Part shown: positions 36,228-44,250 of the stretch, in pieces | Numbering within the stretch: position 1 is the first letter of the stretch | Layout of the letters: every line of letters begins with the position of its first letter | NCBI GenBank assembly: GCA_044226785.1 | Contig: JBGAGK010000006.1 | Location: forward strand, 62,001 to 126,000 | Direction of reading: 5' to 3' | DNA length: 64,000 bases | Source of the DNA: TMP-86 sp039807285 | GTDB taxonomy: Bacteria > Pseudomonadota > Gammaproteobacteria > Steroidobacterales > Steroidobacteraceae | Program-made: the position numbers and the translations under genes | Notes under the pieces: model-generated | What the model was told of the DNA's origin: nothing | Seen by the model: only the letters and a program-made list of their open reading frames with translations | Database searches by the model: none

Positions 36228-37384
36228 TGATGCCCCGCCCGCTGCACCGCTGGCTGATCGCCCTGCTGCTGTTCTGCCCTGGCGTGCACGCGGCCGTGCT
36301 GCCCGATGACCGCGCCGATGTGTTCTACAGCACCTACAAGGGTGGCGGGATGGACATCACCGGCAAGTCGGTGCTGGTGCGCAAGAAATTCGCGGAGACG
36401 CTCTCGGTCCAGGGCGAATATTTCGTGGATACCGTGAGCGGGGCGTCGATCGATGTGCTCAGCAACGCAAGCACCATTCACGATGAGCGCAAACAGAAGA
36501 CACTGAGCCTGGACTACATCCGCGGCAAGACTGCTTATAACGCCTCGTATTCCAACAGCAAGGAGTCGGACTACGTTTCCGACAACTGGCATGTCGGCAT
36601 CAGCCAGGACATGTTCGGCGATCTGACCACCGTGACGATGGGATACACCCGCGGTTTTGACACGGTCAGCGCCCGCTCAGGCAATACCATCTCGAAGATG
36701 GGTCAGGTCGACCGCCGCAGCTACGACCTGGGCCTGTCGCAGATCTTCACCCGCAATCTCATCGGTTCGGTGATGCTGGAAGTGATCACCGACGAAGGCT
36801 TCCTCAACAACCCGTACCGCTTCGTGCGCTATGCCGATCTCACCGATGCGCGGGGCTGGAACACGCAGCCCGAGGCCTATCCGCATACCCGCACCAGTAC
36901 AGCGCTGACCGCCAAGGCCCGCTACTACCTGTGGTACCGCGCCGCTGCCAGCGCATCCTACCGGTATTTTTCCGACACCTGGGGCATCCGCGGCAACACC
37001 CTCGAGCTGGGCTATACGCACCCGCTTGGCAACCGATGGATCATCGAAGGCAGGGTACGCCTGTACCGGCAGAACGCCGCGAATTTCTACAGCGACCTGT
37101 TCTCACGCCGTGATGCATTCAATTTCCTCGCCCGCGACAAGGACCTGGCAGCCGGGCAGAACATCTCCCTCGGCGGCAAGCTCACCTACGCATTCCTGCC
37201 GGACGGGTGGAAAATGTTCAAGCGCGGCACCGTCACGCTCGATGTGAGCCGCATCCAGTTCAAGTACGACGATTTCCGCGACATCAAGGACTATGGCGTC
37301 GCGAATGGATACACCGCGGGTACCGAGCCGCTGTACCGGTTCCACGCCAACGTGATGCAGCTGTACGCATCCATGTTCTTCTGA
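36227..37384 (+). CDS. DUF3570 outer-membrane protein
   Basis: About 385 residues with a signal peptide (WLIALLLFCPGVHA, ending before about 20). The rest is a long series of amphipathic strands (TLSLDYIRGKTAYNASYSNS, TTVTMGYTRGFDTVSARSGN) ending in ASMFF, so it is a large beta-barrel. Its start overlaps the DUF4266 stop (TGATG). ATG 36218 in the same frame is an alternative. It is the last gene of the rightward envelope unit, ahead of a hairpin at 37418-37444. The transported substrate is unknown. Confidence 0.86.
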   Translation: MMPRPLHRWLIALLLFCPGVHAAVLPDDRADVFYSTYKGGGMDITGKSVLVRKKFAETLSVQGEYFVDTVSGASIDVLSNASTIHDERKQKTLSLDYIRGKTAYNASYSNSKESDYVSDNWHVGISQDMFGDLTTVTMGYTRGFDTVSARSGNTISKMGQVDRRSYDLGLSQIFTRNLIGSVMLEVITDEGFLNNPYRFVRYADLTDARGWNTQPEAYPHTRTSTALTAKARYYLWYRAAASASYRYFSDTWGIRGNTLELGYTHPLGNRWIIEGRVRLYRQNAANFYSDLFSRRDAFNFLARDKDLAAGQNISLGGKLTYAFLPDGWKMFKRGTVTLDVSRIQFKYDDFRDIKDYGVANGYTAGTEPLYRFHANVMQLYASMFF

Positions 37385-37417
37385 CCCACGCGGGCGGATC
37401 ATCCATCGCAGATGAGC

Positions 37418-37444
37418 GGGACTGGCCTGGACGAGGCCAGTCCC
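37418..37444. terminator. Perfect hairpin between convergent genes
   Basis: An 11-base perfect stem (GGGACTGGCCT with AGGCCAGTCCC) closes a 5-base loop GGACG. It lies between the DUF3570 stop and the stop of the leftward small-protein pair. Position and stability suit a two-way terminator, but neither side has a run of T, so it may act with Rho or only protect RNA ends. Confidence 0.55.
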
Positions 37445-37463
37445 TGTCATGACTCCAGCACGG

Positions 37464-37658
37464 TCAGCGCGGGGGATGGACGGCCTGCGCTCCCATCTCG
37501 TAGGCCGACATGGCAATCTCCCCGCCCGGTCGCCACTGGCTCGCATGCGCGCCTCGTTCCTGGCCGTGAACTGCATCCACTGCGGTCCGGGTCGCAGCCA
37601 GTGCTCCGCCGAACACGAGGATGGCAGCACCCGTCAGGATCAATCTGCGTCGTGGCAT
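37464..37658 (-). CDS. Small exported protein ending in HPPR, partner of the repeat protein
   Basis: 64 residues, not a family I recognise. The N-terminus is basic with a long hydrophobic stretch (RRRLILTGAAILVFGGALAA near 3-22), a signal peptide or membrane anchor. The mature part has GGEIAMSAYEMGAQAVHPPR, and the protein stops directly after HPPR. The same HPPR is the core of the repeats in the gene just upstream. AAGGAG sits 5 bases before ATG 37658 and overlaps the stop of that gene, so translation is probably coupled. A membrane or periplasmic site is likely. Confidence 0.72.
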   Translation of the reverse strand: MPRRRLILTGAAILVFGGALAATRTAVDAVHGQERGAHASQWRPGGEIAMSAYEMGAQAVHPPR

Positions 37659-37668
37659 GGGGACTCCT

Positions 37669-37989
37669 TCAGAACACTCGCGGCGGGTGTGCACCGGTCA
37701 GGTCCTGTACCGAGGCCCGGGGCGGGTGTGCGCCGGTCAGATCCTTTACCGAGGCCCGGGGTGGATGTGCACCGGTCAGGTCCTGCACCGAGGCCCGGGG
37801 TGGATGTGCACCGGTCAGGTCCTGCACCGAGGCCCGCGGCGGGTGTGCACCGGTCAGGTCCTGCACCGAGGCCCGGGGTGGATGTGCACCGGTCAGGTCA
37901 AAGGTCGTCGCAGCGGCACTGGCGCCCGTCGCGAATGCTGCGCAAGATATGAAAATGGTCAGTGATGCGGAATTCTTCCAAACGCCCAT
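37669..37989 (-). CDS. Exported protein made of six 13-residue repeats
   Basis: 106 residues. A signal peptide (SLTIFISCAAFATGASA, cut near 25) is followed by six copies of DLTGAHPPR joined by ASVQ or ASVK, and the protein ends in VF. The mature protein has no cysteine. AGGAG lies 8 bases before ATG 37989. The repeats differ mostly at synonymous sites (for example CAC CCG CCG against CAT CCA CCC for HPP), which suggests selection on the peptide and not on the DNA. I recognise no family. It heads a two-gene leftward unit facing the sigma factor gene. It may be a multi-unit peptide precursor, a metal-binding or a structural repeat protein. Confidence 0.78.
   Translation of the reverse strand: MGVWKNSASLTIFISCAAFATGASAAATTFDLTGAHPPRASVQDLTGAHPPRASVQDLTGAHPPRASVQDLTGAHPPRASVKDLTGAHPPRASVQDLTGAHPPRVF
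37681..37899. repeat. 39-base tandem repeat, five full units and a partial one
   Basis: Five complete 39-base units begin at 37681, 37720, 37759, 37798 and 37837, with a 24-base partial unit from 37876. Units three and four are identical; the others differ at a few bases. The period is a multiple of three and encodes the repeats of the exported protein on the minus strand. One unit carries a Gln-to-Lys change; nearly all other differences are silent. Confidence 0.95.
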
Positions 37990-38208
37990 ACCTTTTTCTC
38001 CTGTGTTTTCAGATAATTGCCGAATACCCGCGCGATGCGGGAGTCCACGGCACCCATCAAAAGCGCCGCGAATGCGTGAATACCCTCACACCTCTGCGCA
38101 GAATCTTGTCCATCGTCCAACAGATGGAGGCACCCCGGGAATCACCGTGATTCCCGTCCACCGCTCCGGGGACCTGTCTGCGGCAGATCCGCAAGGCTCG
38201 ATCGAGGT
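37990..38208. promoter_or_regulatory. Divergent control region, repeat-peptide genes / sigma factor
   Basis: The 219 bases hold the promoters of both units. A 21-base perfect dyad at 38136-38156 (CGGGAATCAC, one central C, GTGATTCCCG) lies 52 bases before the sigma gene and looks like an operator or a short terminator. A smaller hairpin CCCGC/GCGGG is at 38027-38041. GAATACCC occurs twice in direct orientation (38022 and 38078). No standard -35/-10 pair is clear, which would fit an alternative sigma factor. Confidence 0.45.
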
Positions 38209-38787
38209 GTGCCAACCGTGACGGCACCCAGGGGAAAATTCACGCAATTGCTGAGCGACTGGCGTGGCGGCAGCGACCGGGCATTGGGCGAATTGACACC
38301 GCTCGTGTACGAAGAACTTCGGCGCCTGGCACATCGATACATGCGCAGCGAGCGCAGCAGCCATACCCTGCAGGCCACCGCGGTGGTACACGAGGCTTTC
38401 CTGCGTCTGATCCAGTCGGAAGTACCCATGCAGGATCGCACCCACTTCTTCGCACTGGCTTCCAGGCTGATGCGGCGAGTCCTGGTCGATCATGCCCGGA
38501 GCCGTTCACGCGACAAGAGATTCGGAAACGCGCGGCAGGTACCACTGGAGGATGCTCCGCCGTTGAAGGTCGAGACCAGCTTCGACATCGTCGACCTCGA
38601 TCTGGGGCTGGATCATCTTGCCCGCCTCGAGCCGCGTCTTGCACAGGTCCTGGAGTTGCACTACTTCGGTGATCTGACCTATGAACAGATCGCGCAGGCC
38701 ATGGACACCTCGGCAGCGACCGTGCATCGCGACATCCGGTTGGCACGTGCCTGGCTGCTCGATTTTCTCGGCGGCAACCGGGCATGA
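38209..38787 (+). CDS. ECF-type RNA polymerase sigma factor
   Basis: 192 residues. Region 2 is seen in LVYEELRRLAHRYMRSER and LQATAVVHEAFLRL near 33-70, region 4 near 140-185 (VLELHYFGDLTYEQIAQAMD, TVHRDIRLARAWL). The pattern is that of the ECF subgroup usually encoded beside Ser/Thr kinases. The start is GTG at 38209, with GTG 38218 as an alternative; neither has a clean ribosome site. The stop overlaps the kinase ATG by 4 bases. I expect the kinase to control its activity, and the facing repeat-peptide unit is a candidate target (inference). Confidence 0.9.
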   Translation: MPTVTAPRGKFTQLLSDWRGGSDRALGELTPLVYEELRRLAHRYMRSERSSHTLQATAVVHEAFLRLIQSEVPMQDRTHFFALASRLMRRVLVDHARSRSRDKRFGNARQVPLEDAPPLKVETSFDIVDLDLGLDHLARLEPRLAQVLELHYFGDLTYEQIAQAMDTSAATVHRDIRLARAWLLDFLGGNRA

Positions 38788-41495
38788 CCGTCTCGCCAGC
38801 TCGCTGGGAGGAAATCCGGGCATTGTTCGAGGAGGTGGTCGAGACCGACGCCACCGGTCGAATGAACCGGCTGGAAGAAGTTGGCGCAACCGACCCGCAA
38901 CTGCGCGCATCGGTGGAGGCGCTGTTGCGCATGGACGGCACCTCCGGGGACCCGCTGGAGCAGGTCATCGGTACCGCAGCCGGCGAGTTGATGGAGCACC
39001 AGGCTGATCGGCTCATCGGCACGCGGGTGGGCCCTTACCAGATCACCGCAGTCCTGGGGTATGGCGGCACCTCGACGGTGTATTCGGCCCGAAGGGTCGA
39101 TGCGCGGTTCGATCAGACCGTGGCCATCAAGGTGCTCCATCATGCCGTCATCCACCCGCAACTTCGCAGCCGCCTGCACGCTGAACGGCATGTCATGGCC
39201 AGACTCGAGCACCCGGGGATTGCCCGCCTGATCGACAGCGGGGATCTGCCGGACGGCTCGCCCTACATCGTGCTGGAACACGTGGCAGGCGAGGACGTGC
39301 TGCAATACTGCGACAGTCACGCACTGTTTCTTCGCGAACGTGTGGAACTGTTCATCAGGGTCTGCGAAGCCGTGCAGTTTGCACATCGCAACCTGATCGT
39401 TCACCGCGACATCAAGCCTGGCAACATCCTGGTGACCCCGGAAGGCAATCCGAAACTGCTCGACTTCGGCATCGCCAAGCTCCTGGCACCGGAAAGCCTG
39501 TCACACACCCTGCCGGTCACCCGGCTGCACGAACGGGTCCTGACGCCCGAGAACGCTGCACCGGAGCAGGTCCTGGGGCGCCCCATCACGACAGCCACAG
39601 ACGTCTACGCCCTGGGCGTGCTGCTGTATCAGCTGCTCAGCGGCCGCCCGCCCTATCGGCTTGCCAGTTACAGCCAGCTCCAGCTGGAGCGCGCCATCTG
39701 CATGGATGACCCGCCGCGCGCCAGTCAGGCAGCAAATACCAGGATCGCCGGAGAGGCCGGCTCCGGGCGCCAGCGGATTTCCGAGCGGCGGGGTTTGTCT
39801 GCAGACCGGCTCCGCGCGAGCCTTGCCGGCGACCTGGACGCCATCATTGCCATGGCCATGCGAAAGGAGCCGGAACGGCGCTATGCCTCGGCCCAGGCCA
39901 TGGCCGAGGATCTCGGCCGGCATCTGCGGGCCGAACCGGTGCTCGCGCGCCAGGGCGACTGGCGTTACTGCGCCGGCAAGTTCCTGAGACGTCATCTCCT
40001 GGCCGTTGCCGGCGCCACAGCGGTAGTCCTGGGTCTGGCTGGTCTGGCCGGAATCACGCTGTGGCAGAGCCACCGCATCGAGCAGGCGAGGCTGGCCACT
40101 GCCCGCGAACGGGATCGTGCGCAGCAGGTCTCCGGCTTTCTGGTCGATGTGTTCTCCCAGGCCGATCCATTCAATGCACAGGGTCATGAGACAACGGCCC
40201 GTGATCTGCTGGATCGCGGAGCCTCGCGCATCATGGATGATCTGGACGAGCAACCAGAGGTCAGGGCCGAACTTCTGGAGAGCATCGGCCTCGCCTACCG
40301 GCGCCAGGGGCTGGGCAGTCGCGCCGTGCCGCTGTTCGAACAGGCTGTGGCCATCCGCCGTGCCCTGAAGCCCGCGGATCCCGTCCGGATCGCGGTCGCA
40401 CAGGCCAATCTGGCCGAGGCACTGGCCGATGCCGGCAACCTGTCTGCCGCCGAGAAGCATCTTCACAGTGCCCTGGCGTTGTCGAAGTCTGCCTCGCCTG
40501 CAGCCAATCGGCAGACGGCCGATATCCTCATGCAGCTGGGCAGACTCGCCCTGGATGGCCAGAGCCGGACCACACAGGCAGCCGCGTACTTCGAGCAGGC
40601 CCTTTCCGTCTATATCAACGCCCTGGGTCCTGAAGCCACTGAAGTCGGGACCGCACAGATCAGACTGGGAGAAGTTGCGTCGTGGCAGAACGAATTGGCG
40701 CAGGCTGAGCGCCATTATCGCCAGGGGTTGGCCATCTATCAGGCGACGCTGGGCCGCAATCACCCGGATCAGGCCATAGCACTCGCCAACCTCGGGTTCA
40801 TTCTGGTCGAGCGCGGAAATTATGCGCAGGCCGAGCCGATGCTGAATGAAGCGCTGGACATCGAAAAACGCGTCTTCGGCCCGGATCATCAGCGGGTGGC
40901 CGAAACGCTGGAACACCTGGCGAGACTCCACGAGGGGCGCGGCAAACTCCCATTGGCCATCGATACCCTGCTGCAGTCCATCTCGATCTCCCGCCAGCGC
41001 CTGGGAAGTGATCATTACCTGGTTGGCTATCGCCTGGATTTTCTGGCCAGCCTGTATCTCGAGTCAGACGATCTGCCGGCGGCGGAGGAAAAGGCTCACG
41101 AGGCTCTCAGGATCTATGCCCGGAGCCTGCCGGCCGAGCACCTGTACGTCGCGTCCACGCGTCAGCTCCTGGGAGACATCCTGATCGCCCGTAAACGCTA
41201 CCCGGGCGCAATCAGCGAACTGCGCGCTGCTGCCGACCTGTCACGCCAGCTCGCCGGCGATGACAGCTGGCGGACCGCACGCGCCAACGCAAGCCTGGGA
41301 TGGGCCCGGATCAACGCTGGAGACGACCCTGCAGGTGCAACGCTCCTGATCGAGTCGCAGCGGCAGCTGTCGCAATTGCTTGGCGACCGGAACCCGGCCA
41401 CCCAGCGCGCCTCCCGGTACCTGGCCGGCTATTACCGCCTGCATCACCGCGATGCCGACGCCGCACGGGTTCTCGCAACGCTCGACTCGCGCTAA
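38784..41495 (+). CDS. Membrane Ser/Thr protein kinase with TPR sensor region
   Basis: 903 residues. A cytoplasmic N-terminal segment leads to a kinase domain at about 85-370, with VAIKVL (Lys), VHRDIKPGNILV (catalytic Asp) and LLDFGIAKLL. The glycine loop reads GYGGTSTVY, with Ser replacing the usual third Gly. One membrane helix follows near 410-432 (LLAVAGATAVVLGLAGLAGI). The remaining 460 residues are TPRs, presumably periplasmic (ALANLGFILVERGNYAQAEP, VAETLEHLARLHEGRGKLPL). It is co-translated with the ECF sigma gene through an ATGA overlap. This layout suggests a signal read outside the membrane and passed to the sigma factor. Confidence 0.92.
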   Translation: MTVSPARWEEIRALFEEVVETDATGRMNRLEEVGATDPQLRASVEALLRMDGTSGDPLEQVIGTAAGELMEHQADRLIGTRVGPYQITAVLGYGGTSTVYSARRVDARFDQTVAIKVLHHAVIHPQLRSRLHAERHVMARLEHPGIARLIDSGDLPDGSPYIVLEHVAGEDVLQYCDSHALFLRERVELFIRVCEAVQFAHRNLIVHRDIKPGNILVTPEGNPKLLDFGIAKLLAPESLSHTLPVTRLHERVLTPENAAPEQVLGRPITTATDVYALGVLLYQLLSGRPPYRLASYSQLQLERAICMDDPPRASQAANTRIAGEAGSGRQRISERRGLSADRLRASLAGDLDAIIAMAMRKEPERRYASAQAMAEDLGRHLRAEPVLARQGDWRYCAGKFLRRHLLAVAGATAVVLGLAGLAGITLWQSHRIEQARLATARERDRAQQVSGFLVDVFSQADPFNAQGHETTARDLLDRGASRIMDDLDEQPEVRAELLESIGLAYRRQGLGSRAVPLFEQAVAIRRALKPADPVRIAVAQANLAEALADAGNLSAAEKHLHSALALSKSASPAANRQTADILMQLGRLALDGQSRTTQAAAYFEQALSVYINALGPEATEVGTAQIRLGEVASWQNELAQAERHYRQGLAIYQATLGRNHPDQAIALANLGFILVERGNYAQAEPMLNEALDIEKRVFGPDHQRVAETLEHLARLHEGRGKLPLAIDTLLQSISISRQRLGSDHYLVGYRLDFLASLYLESDDLPAAEEKAHEALRIYARSLPAEHLYVASTRQLLGDILIARKRYPGAISELRAAADLSRQLAGDDSWRTARANASLGWARINAGDDPAGATLLIESQRQLSQLLGDRNPATQRASRYLAGYYRLHHRDADAARVLATLDSR

Positions 41496-41543
41496 GCTTG
41501 GGGAACTTGACAATATGCGTCGTGGTCCGTAGCAGGAGTTTCA

Positions 41544-42398
41544 ATGCGAAATATTCTTCAATCCACTGCAACAGGCCTGGCCCTGACGGCAGTACTCATC
41601 CTGGCAAACTCCGCGGCACAGGCGAGCGCGCGCGAGGAAGGCCGCCTCCTCACCGCCACCGAAGTCCTCGAGGAAATCCAGGCCATGCCGGATCAGCGCA
41701 TTCCGGACATGCTGCTGTCCCGGGCCTACGGCATTGCCGTCGTGCCCGACGTGATCAAGGTCGGACTGACGCCGGTCGCAGCAGCCCGTGGCAAAGGCGT
41801 GCTGATCGTCCGGGACAAGCTCACCGCACCCTGGAGCAACCCGTCATTCATCACGCTGACTGCGGGTGAGCTCGGATTCATGATCGGGGCCCAAAGCTCG
41901 GATGTCGTGCTGGTGTTCACCACCCGGTCCGGCATCGAGGGCATCACCGGAGGGAAAATGACCCTGGGTGCCAATGCCTCGGTGACCACAGGCCCGGTGG
42001 GCCGATCTGGCTCTGCCGGCACGGACCTGAACTTCGATGCAGAAGTGTATTCGTACGCACGGTCCCGTGGCCTGTTTGCAGGCGCTGCGCTGGACGGCAC
42101 GGTCCTTTCCATAGACCGGAAGGCCAATGCAGCGTTCTACAAGAAGCCCGGTGTCACGGCATCGGACATATTCTCCGGCCATTCCCCCGCGCCGCCGGAA
42201 GCGGGGCAACGTTTCCTGGACAGGCTGGCGCAGGTCACACGCACGAGCGTGCGCGCCTCGACAGACCCGCAGGCGGGATCCCCGGCAAATGCGCCGACCA
42301 CCGCCCCGCCCGCAAGCAGCGCGCCCTCAACGCCTCCTGCGCCTGCCCGGACCTTTCCGATGGAGGATGGCAGCGCGGGCCAGGAGCCGCCCAGGTAG
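41544..42398 (+). CDS. Exported SYLF (Ysc84-like) lipid-binding domain protein
   Basis: 284 residues with a signal peptide (LALTAVLILANSAAQAS near 12-28). The SYLF domain runs to about 220: LLSRAYGIAVVPDVIKVGLT, GKGVLIVRDK, PSFITLTAGELGFMIGAQSS, FTTRSGIEGI and LGANASVTTGPVG. A Pro/Ala-rich tail of about 55 residues ends the protein. AGGAG lies 5 bases before the ATG. SYLF proteins bind lipids or lie in the envelope, with no agreed function in bacteria. It follows the kinase by 48 bases and could share its transcript. Confidence 0.88.
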   Translation: MRNILQSTATGLALTAVLILANSAAQASAREEGRLLTATEVLEEIQAMPDQRIPDMLLSRAYGIAVVPDVIKVGLTPVAAARGKGVLIVRDKLTAPWSNPSFITLTAGELGFMIGAQSSDVVLVFTTRSGIEGITGGKMTLGANASVTTGPVGRSGSAGTDLNFDAEVYSYARSRGLFAGAALDGTVLSIDRKANAAFYKKPGVTASDIFSGHSPAPPEAGQRFLDRLAQVTRTSVRASTDPQAGSPANAPTTAPPASSAPSTPPAPARTFPMEDGSAGQEPPR

Positions 42399-42468
42399 CC
42401 GGGGCGCTTCCGGGATATCGAGGGATATCGAGTCGCCTGGGCCAGTTGCCTGGCAGGGGCATGGCGTA

Positions 42469-42879
42469 TCAATTGCTGGCCGTAACGGCCGGTGCCTGGT
42501 TATCGGAGGGTGGTACGAGCGGTAGCTTGTAAGGATCTACCTTCCTCGCTTCCTCTTCCTGGCGGCGCTGCATGTCCTGCTGCTGGCGCAGGCGGTCGCG
42601 GTGATGTTCAAAGGCGGCTTCGCGCCTTGCCGCTTCAGTCCTTTCCCGCCCGGCTGCAATCCGATCGACCGCCAATCGGGCATTCCTGCATTCCTCGGGG
42701 GCCCGCTGGGCAGCAGCCCTTTCACTGCATTTCATCAATACGCCATCCAGCATCACCGGGTCATCGACCAGCTGGTCGACACTCAACGGCTTCAGTGGCG
42801 GATCGTCACAGCCCGACAGGAGAAGGATCGAAGCCATGCACATGCAGATGGCAAGAATCGGAAATTTCAGGGTATTCAT
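42469..42879 (-). CDS. EexN-like lipoprotein
   Basis: 136 residues. The lipoprotein signal ends in ILLLSGC near 24. The motif KPLSVDQLVDDPVMLDGVLM then KCSE near 30-55 resembles EexN, the entry-exclusion lipoprotein of conjugative plasmids. The rest is a charged helix (RQQQDMQRRQEEEARK) and a short tail. The frame runs upstream to 43077, but ATG 42879 places the signal at the N-terminus. No other conjugation gene is near, so the resemblance probably marks a shared fold, not a transfer function. It diverges from xseB. Confidence 0.72.
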   Translation of the reverse strand: MNTLKFPILAICMCMASILLLSGCDDPPLKPLSVDQLVDDPVMLDGVLMKCSERAAAQRAPEECRNARLAVDRIAAGRERTEAARREAAFEHHRDRLRQQQDMQRRQEEEARKVDPYKLPLVPPSDNQAPAVTASN

Positions 42880-43063
42880 GTCCGTATCCGTGACCGGAAT
42901 GTTATCCAAGATCGGCCTGCCTGCATCGGCCCGCTGTGTGAAACCGGTCACGTCCCAGGCATTTCGAGCCGGCCTGCCGGACCAGCGGCTGCTGTGGACC
43001 GACCACCGGTTCCCTTCAGCCGGTTTGACCGATGGCGGGCGGCTGTGTACCGTTCCGGTCCCA

Positions 43064-43321
43064 ATGCCAAAAGCCACTGTTCAGCCGGAATCGCCCACCC
43101 TGAATTTCGAGGCGGCAATGTCCGAACTCGAGTCTCTGGTGGAACGTCTGGAGGGTGGCGATCTGCCTCTGGAGGATTCGCTCAAGACCTTCGAGCGTGG
43201 TGTGGCCCTGACCCGCTCCTGCCAGCTGGCTCTCAAGGAAGCCGAGCAGAAGGTCGAGGTGTTGCTGAAAAAAGCCGGCCAGCCCTCGCTGGAATCATTC
43301 ACCCAGACCACGGACGATTAG
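43064..43321 (+). CDS. xseB: Exodeoxyribonuclease VII small subunit
   Basis: 85 residues, matching XseB in length. FEAAMSELESLVERLEGGDL near 15-34, LEDSLKTFERGVAL and KEAEQKVEVLL are the family core. The protein binds XseA to degrade single-stranded DNA. The open frame extends upstream to 42836; ATG 43064 (MPKATVQPE) is the start that gives the usual length. Its stop shares one base with the ispA start, as xseB and ispA are neighbours in many gammaproteobacteria. Confidence 0.95.
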   Translation: MPKATVQPESPTLNFEAAMSELESLVERLEGGDLPLEDSLKTFERGVALTRSCQLALKEAEQKVEVLLKKAGQPSLESFTQTTDD

Positions 43322-44211
43322 TGTCGCCCGAGCTGCGCCTGCAAGGCCTTCAGGACCGGATCGAATCGGTGCTTGCCGCGGCGCTGCCGCCGGAGGATCG
43401 GGCGCCCACGCGGCTGCATGCCGCACAGCGATATTCCGTCCTGGGAGGCGGAAAGAGGCTGCGTCCCCTGCTGGTCTATGCAACCGGAGAATGCCTGTCC
43501 GTACCGATCACCCGCCTTGATGCCCCTGCTGCGGCCGTCGAACTGATCCATGCCTATTCACTGGTGCATGATGATCTGCCGGCCATGGACGATGATGACC
43601 TGCGCCGCGGCCGTCCGACCACCCATCGCGCATTCGATGAGGCAACCGCAATACTGGCCGGGGATGCGTTGCAGGTACTCGCCTTCGAATTGCTGGCCGC
43701 TGACGCACCGCACGCAGCCGGGCCACGAGCCCGCCTGAAGATGATCCAGATCCTGGCCGAAGCCAGCGGCACTGCCGGCATGGCTGGCGGACAGGCGCTG
43801 GACCTGGCCGCCGTGGGCCGGTCACTCTCACTGGGCGAGCTGGAAACCATGCACCGGATGAAAACCGGTGCCCTGATCCGCGCCAGCGTGCTGCTGGCGG
43901 CTGCCTGTGTGCCGGACCTGCCAGGACCAGCCCTCGCGGACCTGGATGCCTGCGCCCGCGACATCGGTCTGGCCTTCCAGATCAGGGACGACATCCTCGA
44001 CATCGAGGGCGAACCCGGTCATCTGGGCAAGCGCACCGGCGCCGATGCCGCCCGCGCCAAACCCACTTACCCGAGCATGCTGGGCCTGGAGCAGGCCAGG
44101 GCACAGACCCTGGAACTCAAGGATCGCGCCCTCCAGCGCCTGGGCAGCCTGTCCGGCGACACTTCATTGCTTGCCTGGCTCGCAGCCTACGTGGTGGACC
44201 GACAGGTTTGA
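43321..44211 (+). CDS. ispA: Farnesyl diphosphate synthase
   Basis: Condenses IPP with DMAPP and GPP to farnesyl diphosphate. The 296 residues compare well with E. coli IspA. The first Asp-rich motif lies in LVHDDLPAMDDDDLRRG near 80-97 and the second in QIRDDILD near 220. GGGKRLRPLL near 41 is the substrate-binding signature. The start is GTG at 43321, sharing its G with the xseB stop. The frame is open to 42601, but that part is antisense or overlaps xseB. It is followed by dxs after 39 bases; the set supplies isoprenoids. Confidence 0.95.
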   Translation: MSPELRLQGLQDRIESVLAAALPPEDRAPTRLHAAQRYSVLGGGKRLRPLLVYATGECLSVPITRLDAPAAAVELIHAYSLVHDDLPAMDDDDLRRGRPTTHRAFDEATAILAGDALQVLAFELLAADAPHAAGPRARLKMIQILAEASGTAGMAGGQALDLAAVGRSLSLGELETMHRMKTGALIRASVLLAAACVPDLPGPALADLDACARDIGLAFQIRDDILDIEGEPGHLGKRTGADAARAKPTYPSMLGLEQARAQTLELKDRALQRLGSLSGDTSLLAWLAAYVVDRQV

Positions 44212-44250
44212 CAGGCGAACGCCCGGCTCTCCCGGTTAGAATCACGGTTC

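Noticed and set aside
37412..38221. Plus-strand open frames through the 39-base repeats (repeats of GGCAPVRSCTEAR type)
   Set aside because: The tandem repeat is free of stops in several frames. Only the minus strand gives a signal peptide, good ribosome sites and mostly silent variation.
41507..41535. TTGACA with TAGCAG 17 bases later, before the SYLF gene
   Set aside because: The -10 would overlap the ribosome site AGGAG, and transcription would start at the ATG, so the site cannot serve this gene well.
42601..43320. Upstream extension of the ispA frame (240 codons)
   Set aside because: It overlaps xseB and the EexN-like gene, and the IspA homology begins at the GTG at 43321.
44208..44242. 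TTGACA and TAGAAT before dxs
   Set aside because: The spacing is 23 bases, too long for a sigma-70 promoter.
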